Notes under the pieces: model-generated
The model's input: the letters and a program-made list of their open reading frames with translations, nothing else
Told to the model about the DNA's origin: nothing
Database searches by the model: none
NCBI RefSeq assembly: GCF_017357405.1
Contig: NZ_CP071597.1
Span: 434,001 to 498,000, forward strand
Direction: 5' to 3'
DNA length: 64,000 nucleotides
Origin: Halomontanus rarus
Lineage (GTDB): Archaea > Halobacteriota > Halobacteria > Halobacteriales > Natrialbaceae
Made by a program: the position numbers and the translations under genes
Shown: positions 44,063-53,523 of the stretch, piece by piece
Numbering within the stretch: the first letter of the stretch is position 1
Layout: every line of letters starts with the position of its first letter

Positions 44063-46273
44063 TCACATCTCCGATCCGCTCTCCGCAGAGACGTCCCCGA
44101 CCCACTCGAGGGCCTCGTCGACGTCGTGAACCGGCGGCGAGCAGGTGAACGAGCGACAGACGTACAGTGTGGGCTCGTCATCGCGGGCCTCGCGGTCGGC
44201 CCAGATCGGCGGCGCCGCATCGAGTCCCAGCCCCTCGAGCCACTCGGTCAGTCCGTCCGCGGTCGGCGGCCGTCGGCTGAGCAACCGGTCCGGCAGGTAG
44301 GTCTCGCCGAGTCGACCGCGCCACTCGTCGGGTACCGCGTCCGCGGCGACGGTCACCTCGAGCGCGCCCGTCGCCAGCCGGTCGGCGTCGAGACAGAGCG
44401 TGACGTGTTCCATCGGATTGGCCTCGAGCGTGTTCCCGTGGGTCTCGAGGACGGTCTCGGCGATGCCCTCGAAATCGAAGTCGGCGGCGGCGAAGTGATC
44501 GAGCGCGAGGAGGACTTCGACGGCGACGCCGGTCGAGGAGGGCGTCGACTGGTCGCCGAGTTCCTGCGGTCGCGTCACGAGCGACTCGCCGCTCTCGGGG
44601 GTGAAGTAGAGCGTTCCCCGCTCTGCGTCCCAGAACTCCGCTACGATCGTCCGGGCCAACTCGAGGGCGAACGCGAGGTGGTCGACCTCGCCGGTGGCCT
44701 CGTAACACGCGAGCGCGCCGCGAGCGAGGAACGCGTAGTCCTCGAGGTAGCCGTCGATCCGGACGTCACCACCGTGAGACGATGTCTCGAGATCCTCCGA
44801 GCGTGGCTCGGAGACGTCTTTGTATCGTCTCGAGAGCCGTCCCGAGTCGGCGTCCCAGAGTCGATCCCGGACGAACTCGAGGGCGGCCACGGCGCTATCG
44901 GCGTACGCGTCGTCACCGAGGACGATCGCCGCCTCCGCGGCGGTCGTGATCATGAGGCCGTTCCAGCCCGCAAGCACCTTCTCGTCCCGGGGCGGCCGCG
45001 GGCGCTGCTCGCGAGCTTCGAAGAGCATCCGACGGGCCGACTCGAGTCGGTCCTCGATCTCGCCGGACTCGAGGCCGAACTCGTCGGCGAGGTCGTCGAT
45101 CGAGGCGTCGATCGTCAGGACGGTCGTCCCCTCGAAGTTTCCGCGCTCGGTGATGCCGAACCGCTCGCAGAAGAGATCGGCGTCGGTCTCGTCCTCGAGC
45201 ACCTCCCGCACTTCGTCGGGCGTCCAGACGTAGAACACACCTTCTTCGCGTTCACCGTATTCGTCTTCGCTCTGGGCGTCGAGCGTGCTGAAGAACCCGC
45301 CCGCGTCGTGGGTCAACTCGCGGTCGACGAACGCGAGCGTCTCGCGGACGACCTCGGCGTAACGGTCGTCGCCGGTGAGCTGGTAGCCCGCGAGGAACGC
45401 CCGCGGAATCTCGGCGTTGTCGTACAGCATCTTCTCGAAGTGCGGGACCGTCCAGTCGCGGTCCACGCAGTAGCGGTGGAAGCCGCCGCCGACGTGGTCG
45501 TAGAGACCGCCGGAGGCCATCGCGTTGAGGGCCTTGAGGGCGACCTGCCGGTACTCGTCGGTACCCGTTCGGTCGGCTGCGCGAAACAGGGCGTGGATCC
45601 GCGCCGGCTGCGGGAACTTCGGCCCGTTGGTTCCGAACCCGCCGAACTCGCGGTCGGCGCCGCGGACGGCCGCGTCGGCCGCGGATTCGAGGACCTCGCT
45701 GGTCGGCGGCTCTCGCTCTTGGCCATCGACGTCGGCACCGGAACCGGGCGTCTCCTCGAGCTGGCCCTTCGCGGCGTCGGTCCACTGCTGGGCGCGGTTC
45801 TCGACCTCCTCCCGGTCGTTCTCCCAGGAGTTGCGGATGTTCTCGAGCAGGTCGAGGAAGCCGGGCATCCCGCGCTTCGATTCCCGCGGGAAGTAGGTCC
45901 CGACGTAAAAGGGCTTCCCCTCGGGGGTGAGCCACGCCGAGAGCGGCCAGCCGCCCTGACCGGTCACGAGCTGGCAGACGGTCATGTAGATGCTGTCGAC
46001 GTCCGGTCGCTCCTCGCGGTCGACCTTGATCGGGACGAAGTTCTCGTTCAGCGCCTCGGCGACCTCCTCGTCGGCGAAGCTCTCCTCTTCCATGACGTGA
46101 CACCAGTGACACGCCGAGTAACCGATCGAGAGGAAGATCGGGACGTCGCGCTCGCGGGCGGCCTCGAGGGCCGCGTCGTCCCACGGCTGCCAGTTGACCG
46201 GGTTGTCCATGTGCTGGCGCAGGTAGGGACTCTCCTCCTCGTCGAGGCGATTGCGCTGCGTGGGCGCGTTCAT
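44063..46273 (-). CDS. thioredoxin domain-containing protein (DUF255, YyaL/SPATA20-like)
   Basis: A 736-residue protein of the YyaL/SPATA20 family. The N-terminal thioredoxin-like domain (DUF255) begins MNAPTQRNRLDEEESPYLRQH and has Cys55-His-Trp-Cys58 (SACHWCHVM); an alpha/alpha barrel of the six-hairpin glycosidase type follows (GGLYDHVGGGFHRYCVD, FYVWTPDEV, KVLAGWNGLMITTAAEA). Its reaction is not known; the barrel resembles N-acylglucosamine epimerase-like folds. The ATG at 46273 has a TATA element set in a palindrome (46288-46313). Confidence 0.9.
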   Translation of the reverse strand: MNAPTQRNRLDEEESPYLRQHMDNPVNWQPWDDAALEAARERDVPIFLSIGYSACHWCHVMEEESFADEEVAEALNENFVPIKVDREERPDVDSIYMTVCQLVTGQGGWPLSAWLTPEGKPFYVGTYFPRESKRGMPGFLDLLENIRNSWENDREEVENRAQQWTDAAKGQLEETPGSGADVDGQEREPPTSEVLESAADAAVRGADREFGGFGTNGPKFPQPARIHALFRAADRTGTDEYRQVALKALNAMASGGLYDHVGGGFHRYCVDRDWTVPHFEKMLYDNAEIPRAFLAGYQLTGDDRYAEVVRETLAFVDRELTHDAGGFFSTLDAQSEDEYGEREEGVFYVWTPDEVREVLEDETDADLFCERFGITERGNFEGTTVLTIDASIDDLADEFGLESGEIEDRLESARRMLFEAREQRPRPPRDEKVLAGWNGLMITTAAEAAIVLGDDAYADSAVAALEFVRDRLWDADSGRLSRRYKDVSEPRSEDLETSSHGGDVRIDGYLEDYAFLARGALACYEATGEVDHLAFALELARTIVAEFWDAERGTLYFTPESGESLVTRPQELGDQSTPSSTGVAVEVLLALDHFAAADFDFEGIAETVLETHGNTLEANPMEHVTLCLDADRLATGALEVTVAADAVPDEWRGRLGETYLPDRLLSRRPPTADGLTEWLEGLGLDAAPPIWADREARDDEPTLYVCRSFTCSPPVHDVDEALEWVGDVSAESGSEM

Positions 46274-46287
46274 GCGTGACCCTACGG

Positions 46288-46313
46288 CCGGCCGGGGTTA
46301 AAAGCCCGGCCGG
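46288..46313. promoter_or_regulatory. TATA element enclosed by a perfect 9-bp inverted repeat
   Basis: CCGGCCGGG (46288-46296) and CCCGGCCGG (46305-46313) flank GTTAAAAG, which on the minus strand is CTTTTAAC, a TATA element at 24-31 bases before the DUF255 start codon (46273). Because the arms enclose the TATA box, a dimeric repressor would compete directly with TBP. It could also act as a hairpin at the 3' end of the fructosamine kinase transcript, but no T run follows. Confidence 0.5.
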
Positions 46314-46376
46314 GCGTATGCGGATGCTTCGAGTGGGCGCGTTCGTCGACGTTCGGTGGCTCCTCCGGGGCCCCGA

Positions 46377-47276
46377 TCAGTAGCCGAGCCGCTCGAGGGT
46401 CGCCTCGAGCTCTCCCACGTACCGACCGCCGAAGCAGAGCACGTGGACGACCAGCGGGTAGAGTCGGTAGACGTAGCGACGGCGCTCGAAGAAGCCGTCC
46501 GCGATCCCGCGCCGCTCGTCGTACCGATCGAAGAAGGCCTCGCCGAAGGTGGCGGTCCAGTCGACGTACGCGAGTTCGATCTCCGGATTCGCGTAGTAGG
46601 TCGCCGGATCGAGAAACGCCCGCACCTCGCCGTCGCTCGAGAGCACGTTCGTCGTCCAGACGTCGCCGTGGATCAGCCCCGGCGCGTCGGGTTCTGCGAG
46701 TAGCTCCTGCGCGTCGTCCGCGAGGTCCGCGGCGACCGCCTCGAGTCGCCGGCCGAGTTCGTCGGGAAGCGCCCCGTCCTCGTTCGCCACTCTCGCGACG
46801 TGGCGAAGTCGGTGGTCGCGGTAGAACTCGACCCACGACTCGGTCCATGGATTGGGCTGCCGAACGGGGCCGGTGAGCGTGTCGCGCTCGAAGCCGAAGC
46901 CGCGGGCGCTGCGGTCGTGGAGCGCCGCGAGGTGGTCGGCGGCGTCGACCGCGACCGCGCCGTCGTGCGCGGTGTCGCCGTCGACGTACTCGAGGAGGAG
47001 CAGGTCGTCGCTCGCGTGATAGACCTCGGGCACCGGCAACGCGCTGCGGGCCGAGAGGTACCCGAGCATGTGCGCCTCAACCTCCAGCGGCGTCTCGCCG
47101 ACTTTCGCGACGACGGCTCGGCCGTCCGCGAGGTCGGCCCGGACGACGGAACCGATCATGCCCCCCTCGAGTCGAGTGAGTGCGGTCGGGGCGGTTCCGA
47201 CAGCGTCGGTGATTCGTCGCTCGAGGTCGGAACTGGCAGCGGAGTTGCAGTCGTCGGCGTCGAATCGATCTCTCAT
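46377..47276 (-). CDS. fructosamine kinase family protein
   Basis: A 299-residue protein kinase-like enzyme of the fructosamine/ketosamine 3-kinase family, which phosphorylates sugars attached to protein amines so that the glycation comes off. The family shows in TRLEGGMIGSVVRADLADG (nucleotide loop), the conserved Lys in VVAKVGET, LLLEYVDGD, and catalytic LIHGDVWTTNVL followed by FLDPATYYANPEIELAYVD. It lies just upstream of the DUF255 gene on the same strand and may share its transcript despite the palindrome between them. Confidence 0.9.
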   Translation of the reverse strand: MRDRFDADDCNSAASSDLERRITDAVGTAPTALTRLEGGMIGSVVRADLADGRAVVAKVGETPLEVEAHMLGYLSARSALPVPEVYHASDDLLLLEYVDGDTAHDGAVAVDAADHLAALHDRSARGFGFERDTLTGPVRQPNPWTESWVEFYRDHRLRHVARVANEDGALPDELGRRLEAVAADLADDAQELLAEPDAPGLIHGDVWTTNVLSSDGEVRAFLDPATYYANPEIELAYVDWTATFGEAFFDRYDERRGIADGFFERRRYVYRLYPLVVHVLCFGGRYVGELEATLERLGY

Positions 47277-47322
47277 TCGCGGTTCACTCGAGCGTTGTTT
47301 CCGTTTCGAATCCGCGCTGGGC

Positions 47323-47841
47323 TCACTCGCGACGAACGTACTCGACGAACGAGAACCCGTCGTCCTCGTGGTCCTCTCGAGACACCTCTCGCCACACGTC
47401 CGGGTCCAGCGCCGGGAAGTACGTGTCCCCGTCGGGGTCGTCGTGGACTTCCGTGATGATCAGCCGGTCCGTCTCCGGCAGGAGCTGCTCGTAGACGGTC
47501 GCGCCGCCGGCGACGAAGATCCGATCGGTGTCGTGGCGCTCTCGGGTGGCGGTGGCCGCCTCGGTCAGTGCCTCCTCGAGATCGCTCGCGAGGACGACGT
47601 TCTCCGGCGTCTCGAGGTCACGCGACGTGAGGACGATCGACGTCCGACCGGGGAGGGGCTCCCCGAGTCCCGCGAGGACGCTCTCGTAGGTGACCCGGCC
47701 CATGATCATCGGGTGGCCGGTCGTCTCCGCTTTGAAGTGGGCCATGTCCTCGGGGATGTGCCACGGCATGTCTCCGTCCTTGCCGATGACGCCGTTCTCC
47801 GCGACGGCGGCGATGGCGACGAGTTCGGGCGTCACGGTCAC
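47323..47841 (-). CDS. folA: dihydrofolate reductase
   Basis: A 172-residue DHFR that restores tetrahydrofolate with NADPH after thymidylate synthesis. The active-site segment IGKDGDMPWHIPEDMAHFK, the GRVTYESV motif and the FVAGGATVYEQLLP end match. A GTG start at 47841 overlaps the thyA stop by four bases (GTGA on this strand); the next GTG at 47835 is an alternative. The pairing thyA-folA on one transcript is the normal arrangement and couples dUMP methylation to DHF recycling. Confidence 0.94.
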   Translation of the reverse strand: MTVTPELVAIAAVAENGVIGKDGDMPWHIPEDMAHFKAETTGHPMIMGRVTYESVLAGLGEPLPGRTSIVLTSRDLETPENVVLASDLEEALTEAATATRERHDTDRIFVAGGATVYEQLLPETDRLIITEVHDDPDGDTYFPALDPDVWREVSREDHEDDGFSFVEYVRRE

Positions 47842-48854
47842 TCGGCCACCGAGAACCGCAGTCCCTCGTGGGACTCGTACTCGCGCAGTTCGACGTCCTC
47901 GTGGGTCAGTTCGTCGATCGAGACGTCGGCCACCTCGAGGGTCGGCCGCTCGAGGGGCTCTCTCGAGCACTGTTCGAGCAGGTTCGGCACGTGGTCTTTC
48001 CGTTCGTCGCCCTCCGCTTCGGGCGGCGCTTCGGACTCGAGCCACTCGCGGACCGCGAGGTAGTCCTCGGGCTCGTCGACGTCGGCGAGTCGGGACTGGA
48101 GCTCCTCGAGGTTCTCGGCGTACCACTCGCCGCGCTCGCCGGTGCCGCAGTAGGCGTGGGCGTCGACGACGGTGTGGGCGAAGGTTCCGGGTTCGAAGTC
48201 GGTCTGCTGGGCGATTACCTTCGTCAGGAGGGCGTACGCGGCGACGTTGAACGGGATGCCCAGGGCGACGTCGCCCGAGCGCTGCGTGAGGTGGCAGTTG
48301 AGACGGTCGCCCTGCACGTTGAAGACGAACGAGTAGTGACACGGCGGGAGCGTCGAAACGGCGGCGTTGGCGGGGTGCCAGGCGTTGACCACGAGCCGCC
48401 GCGAGTTCGGCGAATCCGAGAGGGTGTCGATCACGTACTGCAGCTGGTCGAAGGTCAGCCGGCCGTCTTCCTCCTCGGTCACCCAGCGGTGGGCCTCCTC
48501 GGGCCAGGACTCGCCCTCGAGTCGACCCTCCTCGTCGGGAACCGGATATCGACGCCAGAAGCGGCCGTAGGCGGTGTCGAGGCGGCCCTCGTCGTCGGCC
48601 CACGCGTTCCAGATCTTGGTCTCCTCGCGGAGTGTGCGGATGTGCTCCTCGCCCGAGAGGTACCAGCAGAGTTCGTGGATCATGGAGTTCCACCGGTAGC
48701 CGTCCATCGCCTTGGTGGTCAAGAGCGGGTACCCTCGCTCGAGGTCGACCTCGTAGTGCTGGCTGAACGACGAAATCGTGTCGACGCCGGTCCGGTTGGG
48801 CTTGTACACGCCCTCCGTAAGAATGGCGTCGACGAGATCCAGATACTGTCGCAT
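47838..48854 (-). CDS. thyA: thymidylate synthase (ThyA type)
   Basis: A 338-residue ThyA that methylates dUMP to dTMP using methylenetetrahydrofolate. Landmarks: RTGVDTISSFSQHY near the N-terminus, the catalytic Cys in LPPCHYSFVFNVQGDRL, and QRSGDVALGIPFNVAAYALL. The C-terminal 70 residues after VDAHAYCGTGE are longer than in the short bacterial enzymes, as usual in this archaeal group. The start at 48854 (MRQYLDLVDAIL) is canonical. Cytosolic, upstream of folA with a four-base overlap. Confidence 0.95.
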   Translation of the reverse strand: MRQYLDLVDAILTEGVYKPNRTGVDTISSFSQHYEVDLERGYPLLTTKAMDGYRWNSMIHELCWYLSGEEHIRTLREETKIWNAWADDEGRLDTAYGRFWRRYPVPDEEGRLEGESWPEEAHRWVTEEEDGRLTFDQLQYVIDTLSDSPNSRRLVVNAWHPANAAVSTLPPCHYSFVFNVQGDRLNCHLTQRSGDVALGIPFNVAAYALLTKVIAQQTDFEPGTFAHTVVDAHAYCGTGERGEWYAENLEELQSRLADVDEPEDYLAVREWLESEAPPEAEGDERKDHVPNLLEQCSREPLERPTLEVADVSIDELTHEDVELREYESHEGLRFSVAE

Positions 48855-48995
48855 TACCGTCTGTCTTCGGTGAGCAATTGATAAACCCTTCTGATTCTTC
48901 AACCCGACGAGTCGGTATCTCGCCAGTAACTCACCTCGACTACTTTCGCTCCGGTGTCGGAATCCTCTTGGCACTTCCTCACCTCACCTCGTGCG

Positions 48996-50603
48996 ATGAG
49001 TAACGGTGACGGCTCGAACCTGCTCGCCCTCCCGCCAGTCGTCGCCGAACGATCGATCCCCGCCCTCGAAGACGTCCGCGACTACTTCGATCCCGACGGC
49101 GTGTGGGTGATCGGCCCGAACAGAGAACCGAAAGCCGCGGCTCGAGCGCGTCAGGTGTTCGATCCGCCGGTCGTCCACCCACCGCTGGGCGACGCGGAAC
49201 CGGTCCAGCGCCACGACCTCGGAACGCTCTCCGTCGTCACCGTCCAGCGAGGCGCGGTGCTCGAAGAGGCTGGCGAAACCCTCGCGACGGCGCGCGGGTG
49301 CGAAGACGGCACACCCACCGTGCTGGTCTGCGACGACGTCACCACGATCGTTCGACCCACCGCCCTCGAGACGACCCTCGAGTGCGCGTCGGAACTGGCG
49401 GCGCTCGCCGCGGACGCAGACCGGAAACGCCTGACCGTCCTCACCGGCGGCCTCCCCGCAACCTACGACCGGACATGGTCCCTCGAGCGAGAGAGCGGGG
49501 CGTGTCTCGGCGTTGGCTCTCCGCAACCGGATCCCGTCGGCGCCGACGCCGTCGTAATCCGCGTCCACGGCCTCGGCTCCGTCGACGGCTACGGCCCCGC
49601 TCGCTCGATCTCGAGTCTGGCCATCTCGAGGGATTGTGCGGCCGACGACCTGTCCGCCACCTCCGACGACCTCACCATCGACGTCGAGACCCTCGACGCC
49701 GACAAATTCGGACTCGAGGCCGTCACCGGCGTCGGACCGAAGACGGCCGAGCGACTCGAGAAACGGGGCATCACGACACGATCGGAGCTCCTCGAGACGC
49801 CCGTCGCGCAACTCTGTGACCTGCCGAACGTCGGCCCCACCGGCGCCGAGCGGATGCACGCCCACGCGGAGGTGCTCGAGACCGGCGAGCCGCGACGGCT
49901 CACCGACGAGGCGCTTCCGGGCGAGTCCCACCGGCCGCCGCTGTGTCTCGACATCGAGACCGACGGACTCTCGCCGACGATCGTCTGGCAGGTCGGCGTC
50001 TACGATCCGATCGACGACAGCTACCGCGCGTTCGTCGAACGCACCGATCCCGCCGATCCCGGACCGGTCATCGAGTCGTTCTGCGACTGGCTGCTCGGAA
50101 CGCATCCCGACCGGGCGCTGTGTACCTGGAACGGCTGGCGGTTCGACTACCGCCACCTCGGGGCGTTCGTCAATCGCCACGCCCCCCACTACGCGGTCGA
50201 GTGGGAGACGATTCCGAAGTTCGACCTCTACGGGTGGGTCACCGACGGCAACGCGCTCCTGCCGGGCCGGACGAACAAACTCGAGGACGTCTCGAGCGCG
50301 CTCGGCTACGAGGGGAGCGAGACGGGACTCGACGGCGCGGCGACCGCCGCGGCCTACCAGCGATTTATGCGAACCGGCGCGGAACTCGAGTGGGATCGTC
50401 ACGAAGCCTACTGCGAGGACGACTGCCGGGCGCTGTGGCACGTCTACGAGCGGGTGCGGGAGGCGCCGCGGGTTTCCGGCTCCGGCTCCGGCTCTGGGTC
50501 GAGGTCTGCCTCGACCTCGAGAGCCGGCTCCGGCGACCGCGACGAAACGGAGGGAACACGGACCTCGAGTGAGAGCGAACAGGTCGGGTTAGACAGTTTC
50601 TGA
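48996..50603 (+). CDS. HhH plus DEDD exonuclease (MrfB/YprB-like)
   Basis: A 535-residue protein. Residues about 1-210 form an N-terminal domain of unknown type; about 220-300 is a helix-hairpin-helix pair (EAVTGVGPKTAERLEKRG and LPNVGPTGAERM), and about 310-480 is an RNase H-fold DnaQ-like exonuclease with CLDIETDGL (Exo I), ALCTWNGWRFDYRHLG (Exo II) and YCEDDCRALW (Exo III), the layout of YprB/MrfB. The Bacillus protein has a TPR tail; here the C-terminus is a Ser/Gly/Arg-rich tail. It is followed after 18 bases by the helicase, so the pair should act together in DNA repair. Confidence 0.85.
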   Translation: MSNGDGSNLLALPPVVAERSIPALEDVRDYFDPDGVWVIGPNREPKAAARARQVFDPPVVHPPLGDAEPVQRHDLGTLSVVTVQRGAVLEEAGETLATARGCEDGTPTVLVCDDVTTIVRPTALETTLECASELAALAADADRKRLTVLTGGLPATYDRTWSLERESGACLGVGSPQPDPVGADAVVIRVHGLGSVDGYGPARSISSLAISRDCAADDLSATSDDLTIDVETLDADKFGLEAVTGVGPKTAERLEKRGITTRSELLETPVAQLCDLPNVGPTGAERMHAHAEVLETGEPRRLTDEALPGESHRPPLCLDIETDGLSPTIVWQVGVYDPIDDSYRAFVERTDPADPGPVIESFCDWLLGTHPDRALCTWNGWRFDYRHLGAFVNRHAPHYAVEWETIPKFDLYGWVTDGNALLPGRTNKLEDVSSALGYEGSETGLDGAATAAAYQRFMRTGAELEWDRHEAYCEDDCRALWHVYERVREAPRVSGSGSGSGSRSASTSRAGSGDRDETEGTRTSSESEQVGLDSF

Positions 50604-50621
50604 GGAGGACGAGTACGAGAC

Positions 50622-53324
50622 ATGAACCAGCACACGGATACGGACGCAAACGCGGACGCCACCAACATCCCGGTCACCGGCGAGGAACTCGTCGACACCT
50701 ACCCGAGCTACCGCGAGGAAGCCGACGTCTCGCTCGTCGACCTCCCGGGCCGACCGGCCGAGACGGTCCCCGGCGAAACCGTCCTCCGACCTGACCTCGC
50801 GGGACCGTTAGAGCACGATCTTTACTCTCACCAGGCCGAGGCGCTCGAGGCCCTCGCGAACGACGAGAACGTCTGCGTCGCGACGAGCACCGCCTCCGGG
50901 AAGACGCTCGTGTACGGCCTCCAGATCGCGCGCAACTACCTCGCCGCACGGCGCAGGGGGGAGGAGTCGACGGCCTACGTCTGTTACCCCACGAAGGCGC
51001 TCTCGCGCGATCAGGAACGCGAACTGAACGACCTGTTCGACGACCTCGGGCTCGAGATCGACGTCGCGGTGTACGACGGCGACACCGAGCGCGGCGAACC
51101 CCGCAAGCGAATCCGCGAGGAAGCCGACGTCGTCATCTCGAACTTCGCGGGCGTCAACACCTACCTCCACGACCACGACCGCTGGGCGCGCTTCTTCGCG
51201 GCCTGCGACCTCCTCGTGATCGACGAGTCCCACACCTACACCGGCGTCCACGGCATGCACGTCGCCTGGATCGTCCGCCGCCTGAAGCGAGTCCTCGCGT
51301 ACTACGGGAGCGACCCCCAGTTCGTCCTCACGAGCGCGACGATCGGGAATCCCGGCGCGCACTCGAGTGCGTTGATCGACGAACCGGTCACCGTCGTGGA
51401 CGAGGACGGCTCGCCGCAGGGCCCGCGGGATCTCGTGCTCTGGAATCCGCCGATGCGGACGGGCGAGGAGGCGAACGGGGTAGACGCGATCTCGGACGAC
51501 GCCACCGCCGCTTCAGCCTCCACCGGCAGAGCCAGCGATGACGACCCGCCGGAACGCCTCCCGGCGACCATCGAAGCGCCGCAGGTGTTCTCTCACCTCA
51601 CCTATCACGACGCCCAGACGCTGCTGTTCACCCCCTCCCGGAAGCTCGCGGAGCTGTCGATCGAGCGCGCGGGCGAACACCGGCGGCGACGGGACCGCTA
51701 CTACCTCACCCCCGACCGCGGTACCGCCCTCGAGCCCTACCACGCCGGCCACTCCCGAAAGAAGCGCCACGGCACCGAACACCACCTCAAAAACGGGCTG
51801 CTCGACGGGGTCGCCTCGACGAACGCCCTCGAGCTCGGGATCAACGTCGGCGCGATGGACGCCACCGTCCAGATGGGCTACCCCGGCCAGCGCCAGTCGT
51901 TCTGGCAGCAGATCGGCCGCGCGGGCCGCGGCGAGCGGCGGGCGCTCTCGGTGCTCGTCGCCGAGCACCGCACGTTAGACCAGTACGTCGTCTCCCACCC
52001 GGAGTTCCTCCTCGAGACGGACGTCGAGGACGCCGTCGTCGACGTGGACAACGACGCGGTGTTCGCCCAGCACGTCCGGTGTGCCGCGGACGAACTCGCA
52101 CTCGACGAACGGGACGTCGGCGAGTTCGCCAAGCGCGAGCGCCTCGAGGGGGCCCTCGAGATGTGGCGCCGCGCCGGGCAGGTGCGCGGCCACCTCGAGA
52201 CCGGCGTCTCCTACACGGGGTCGCCGCGGCCGCAGTCGTCGATCTCGCTGTACGCGACGGCGGGCCAGGAGTACGAGGTGCGCCTCGCGGAGGGCGTCGA
52301 CGAGCGGTACGACCCGGAGATGGAGCCGCTCGCGAGGGAACGCGTCTTCCGGGACTTCCACGAGGGCGCAGTACGGTTGCACGCGGGCCAGCAGTACGAG
52401 GTCTGCGAGGTCGACCACGACGCGCCCCAGCCGTACGTCGCGGTCCGACCGACGAACGTCGACTACTACACCCAGACCCGAAGCGAGGTGACGATCCTCG
52501 ACGCCGAGAGCGAGGAGTCGCGGGAGATCGACGACACCGGCTTCGACCTCCACTACGGCACGGGAACGGTCCTCGTCTACCACGGCACCTACGACAAGGT
52601 CGCCGTCCACGGCGGGAAACCGAAGGATCAGGCGATCCCCACGGACAACCCGCCGCTGCAGATGGAGACGCAGCTGTGCTGGCTCGAGGTTCCACAGGAC
52701 GTCGAACGCCACCTCGTCGAGGAGTACCGCGAGTACAGCGTCCCCGAACTCGAGTCGGAGGCCGACCTCGGACCGATACCCCACATCGGCTACATGGGCG
52801 GGCTCCACGCGGCCGAGCACGCGATGATCGGCGTCGCGCCGCTCGAGCTCACCCTCGACAAGCGCGACCTCGGCGGGCTCTCGACGCTGACGATCGACTC
52901 GCACCTCGCGATGGACGCGCCGTCGGCTGCCGAGACTCCCGGCGACGACCGCGCCCCCCGCAGCATCGAAGCCGCCCGCGCTACCGTCCGTCAGCTGTCG
53001 AACGCCCTCGAGCGCGAGCCCGCCAGCGGCTGGTTCGTCTACGACGGCATCGAGGGCGGGTTGGGCTTCTCGCGGGCGATCTACGACGAGTTCGAGGCGC
53101 TCGCGAGACGGGCGCGCGAGCACGTCGCCGACTGCGACTGCGGCCGGATCGACGGCTGTCCAGCCTGCGTGATGGACGAGCAGTGTGGCAACGACAACGT
53201 GCCCCTGCACCGCGACGCGGCCGTGGACATCTTCGATCGGTTGTTGGGGGAGGGCGATTCGCTCGAGGCCGCTGATACGGCGGATTCCGAGAGGGAGCGA
53301 CGGCCGACGCTGTTTTACTCGTGA
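50622..53324 (+). CDS. DEAD/DEAH helicase with DUF1998 zinc domain (MrfA/YprA-like)
   Basis: A 900-residue SF2 helicase. RecA domain 1 carries VATSTASGKTLVYG (motif I), YPTKALSRDQ, and VIDESHTYTG (motif II, DESH); domain 2 carries TLLFTPSRKLAELS and MGYPGQRQSFWQQIGRAGR. The C-terminus is a DUF1998 domain ending CDCGRIDGCPACVMDEQCGN, with four Cys for zinc. This is the YprA/MrfA/Hrq1-like arrangement that in Bacillus partners the YprB exonuclease in removing mitomycin-type DNA damage. Long acidic linker near residues 275-310 is haloarchaeal. Co-transcribed with the upstream exonuclease. Confidence 0.9.
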   Translation: MNQHTDTDANADATNIPVTGEELVDTYPSYREEADVSLVDLPGRPAETVPGETVLRPDLAGPLEHDLYSHQAEALEALANDENVCVATSTASGKTLVYGLQIARNYLAARRRGEESTAYVCYPTKALSRDQERELNDLFDDLGLEIDVAVYDGDTERGEPRKRIREEADVVISNFAGVNTYLHDHDRWARFFAACDLLVIDESHTYTGVHGMHVAWIVRRLKRVLAYYGSDPQFVLTSATIGNPGAHSSALIDEPVTVVDEDGSPQGPRDLVLWNPPMRTGEEANGVDAISDDATAASASTGRASDDDPPERLPATIEAPQVFSHLTYHDAQTLLFTPSRKLAELSIERAGEHRRRRDRYYLTPDRGTALEPYHAGHSRKKRHGTEHHLKNGLLDGVASTNALELGINVGAMDATVQMGYPGQRQSFWQQIGRAGRGERRALSVLVAEHRTLDQYVVSHPEFLLETDVEDAVVDVDNDAVFAQHVRCAADELALDERDVGEFAKRERLEGALEMWRRAGQVRGHLETGVSYTGSPRPQSSISLYATAGQEYEVRLAEGVDERYDPEMEPLARERVFRDFHEGAVRLHAGQQYEVCEVDHDAPQPYVAVRPTNVDYYTQTRSEVTILDAESEESREIDDTGFDLHYGTGTVLVYHGTYDKVAVHGGKPKDQAIPTDNPPLQMETQLCWLEVPQDVERHLVEEYREYSVPELESEADLGPIPHIGYMGGLHAAEHAMIGVAPLELTLDKRDLGGLSTLTIDSHLAMDAPSAAETPGDDRAPRSIEAARATVRQLSNALEREPASGWFVYDGIEGGLGFSRAIYDEFEALARRAREHVADCDCGRIDGCPACVMDEQCGNDNVPLHRDAAVDIFDRLLGEGDSLEAADTADSERERRPTLFYS

Positions 53325-53523
53325 GTGAACTCGAACCTGCCCTCGAACTCGAAGTCGCGATCGGAGAGAGAGTAGCCAGAACGGGGCCGATTCGTCGCAG
53401 CGTCGATCGTTCACGGACTGGCTACGAGTAGTCGGGTAACAGAGCGTCTACAAAACCGACGAACTCGAACTCGACTACGAGTACGCTGCGAACGATGGTC
53501 GCGGATCCACCGGCGACGCCCGA

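Noticed and set aside
53321..53431. 36-codon frame overlapping the helicase stop
   Set aside because: Too short, Arg/Glu-rich, no partner; the GTGA overlap alone is weak evidence.
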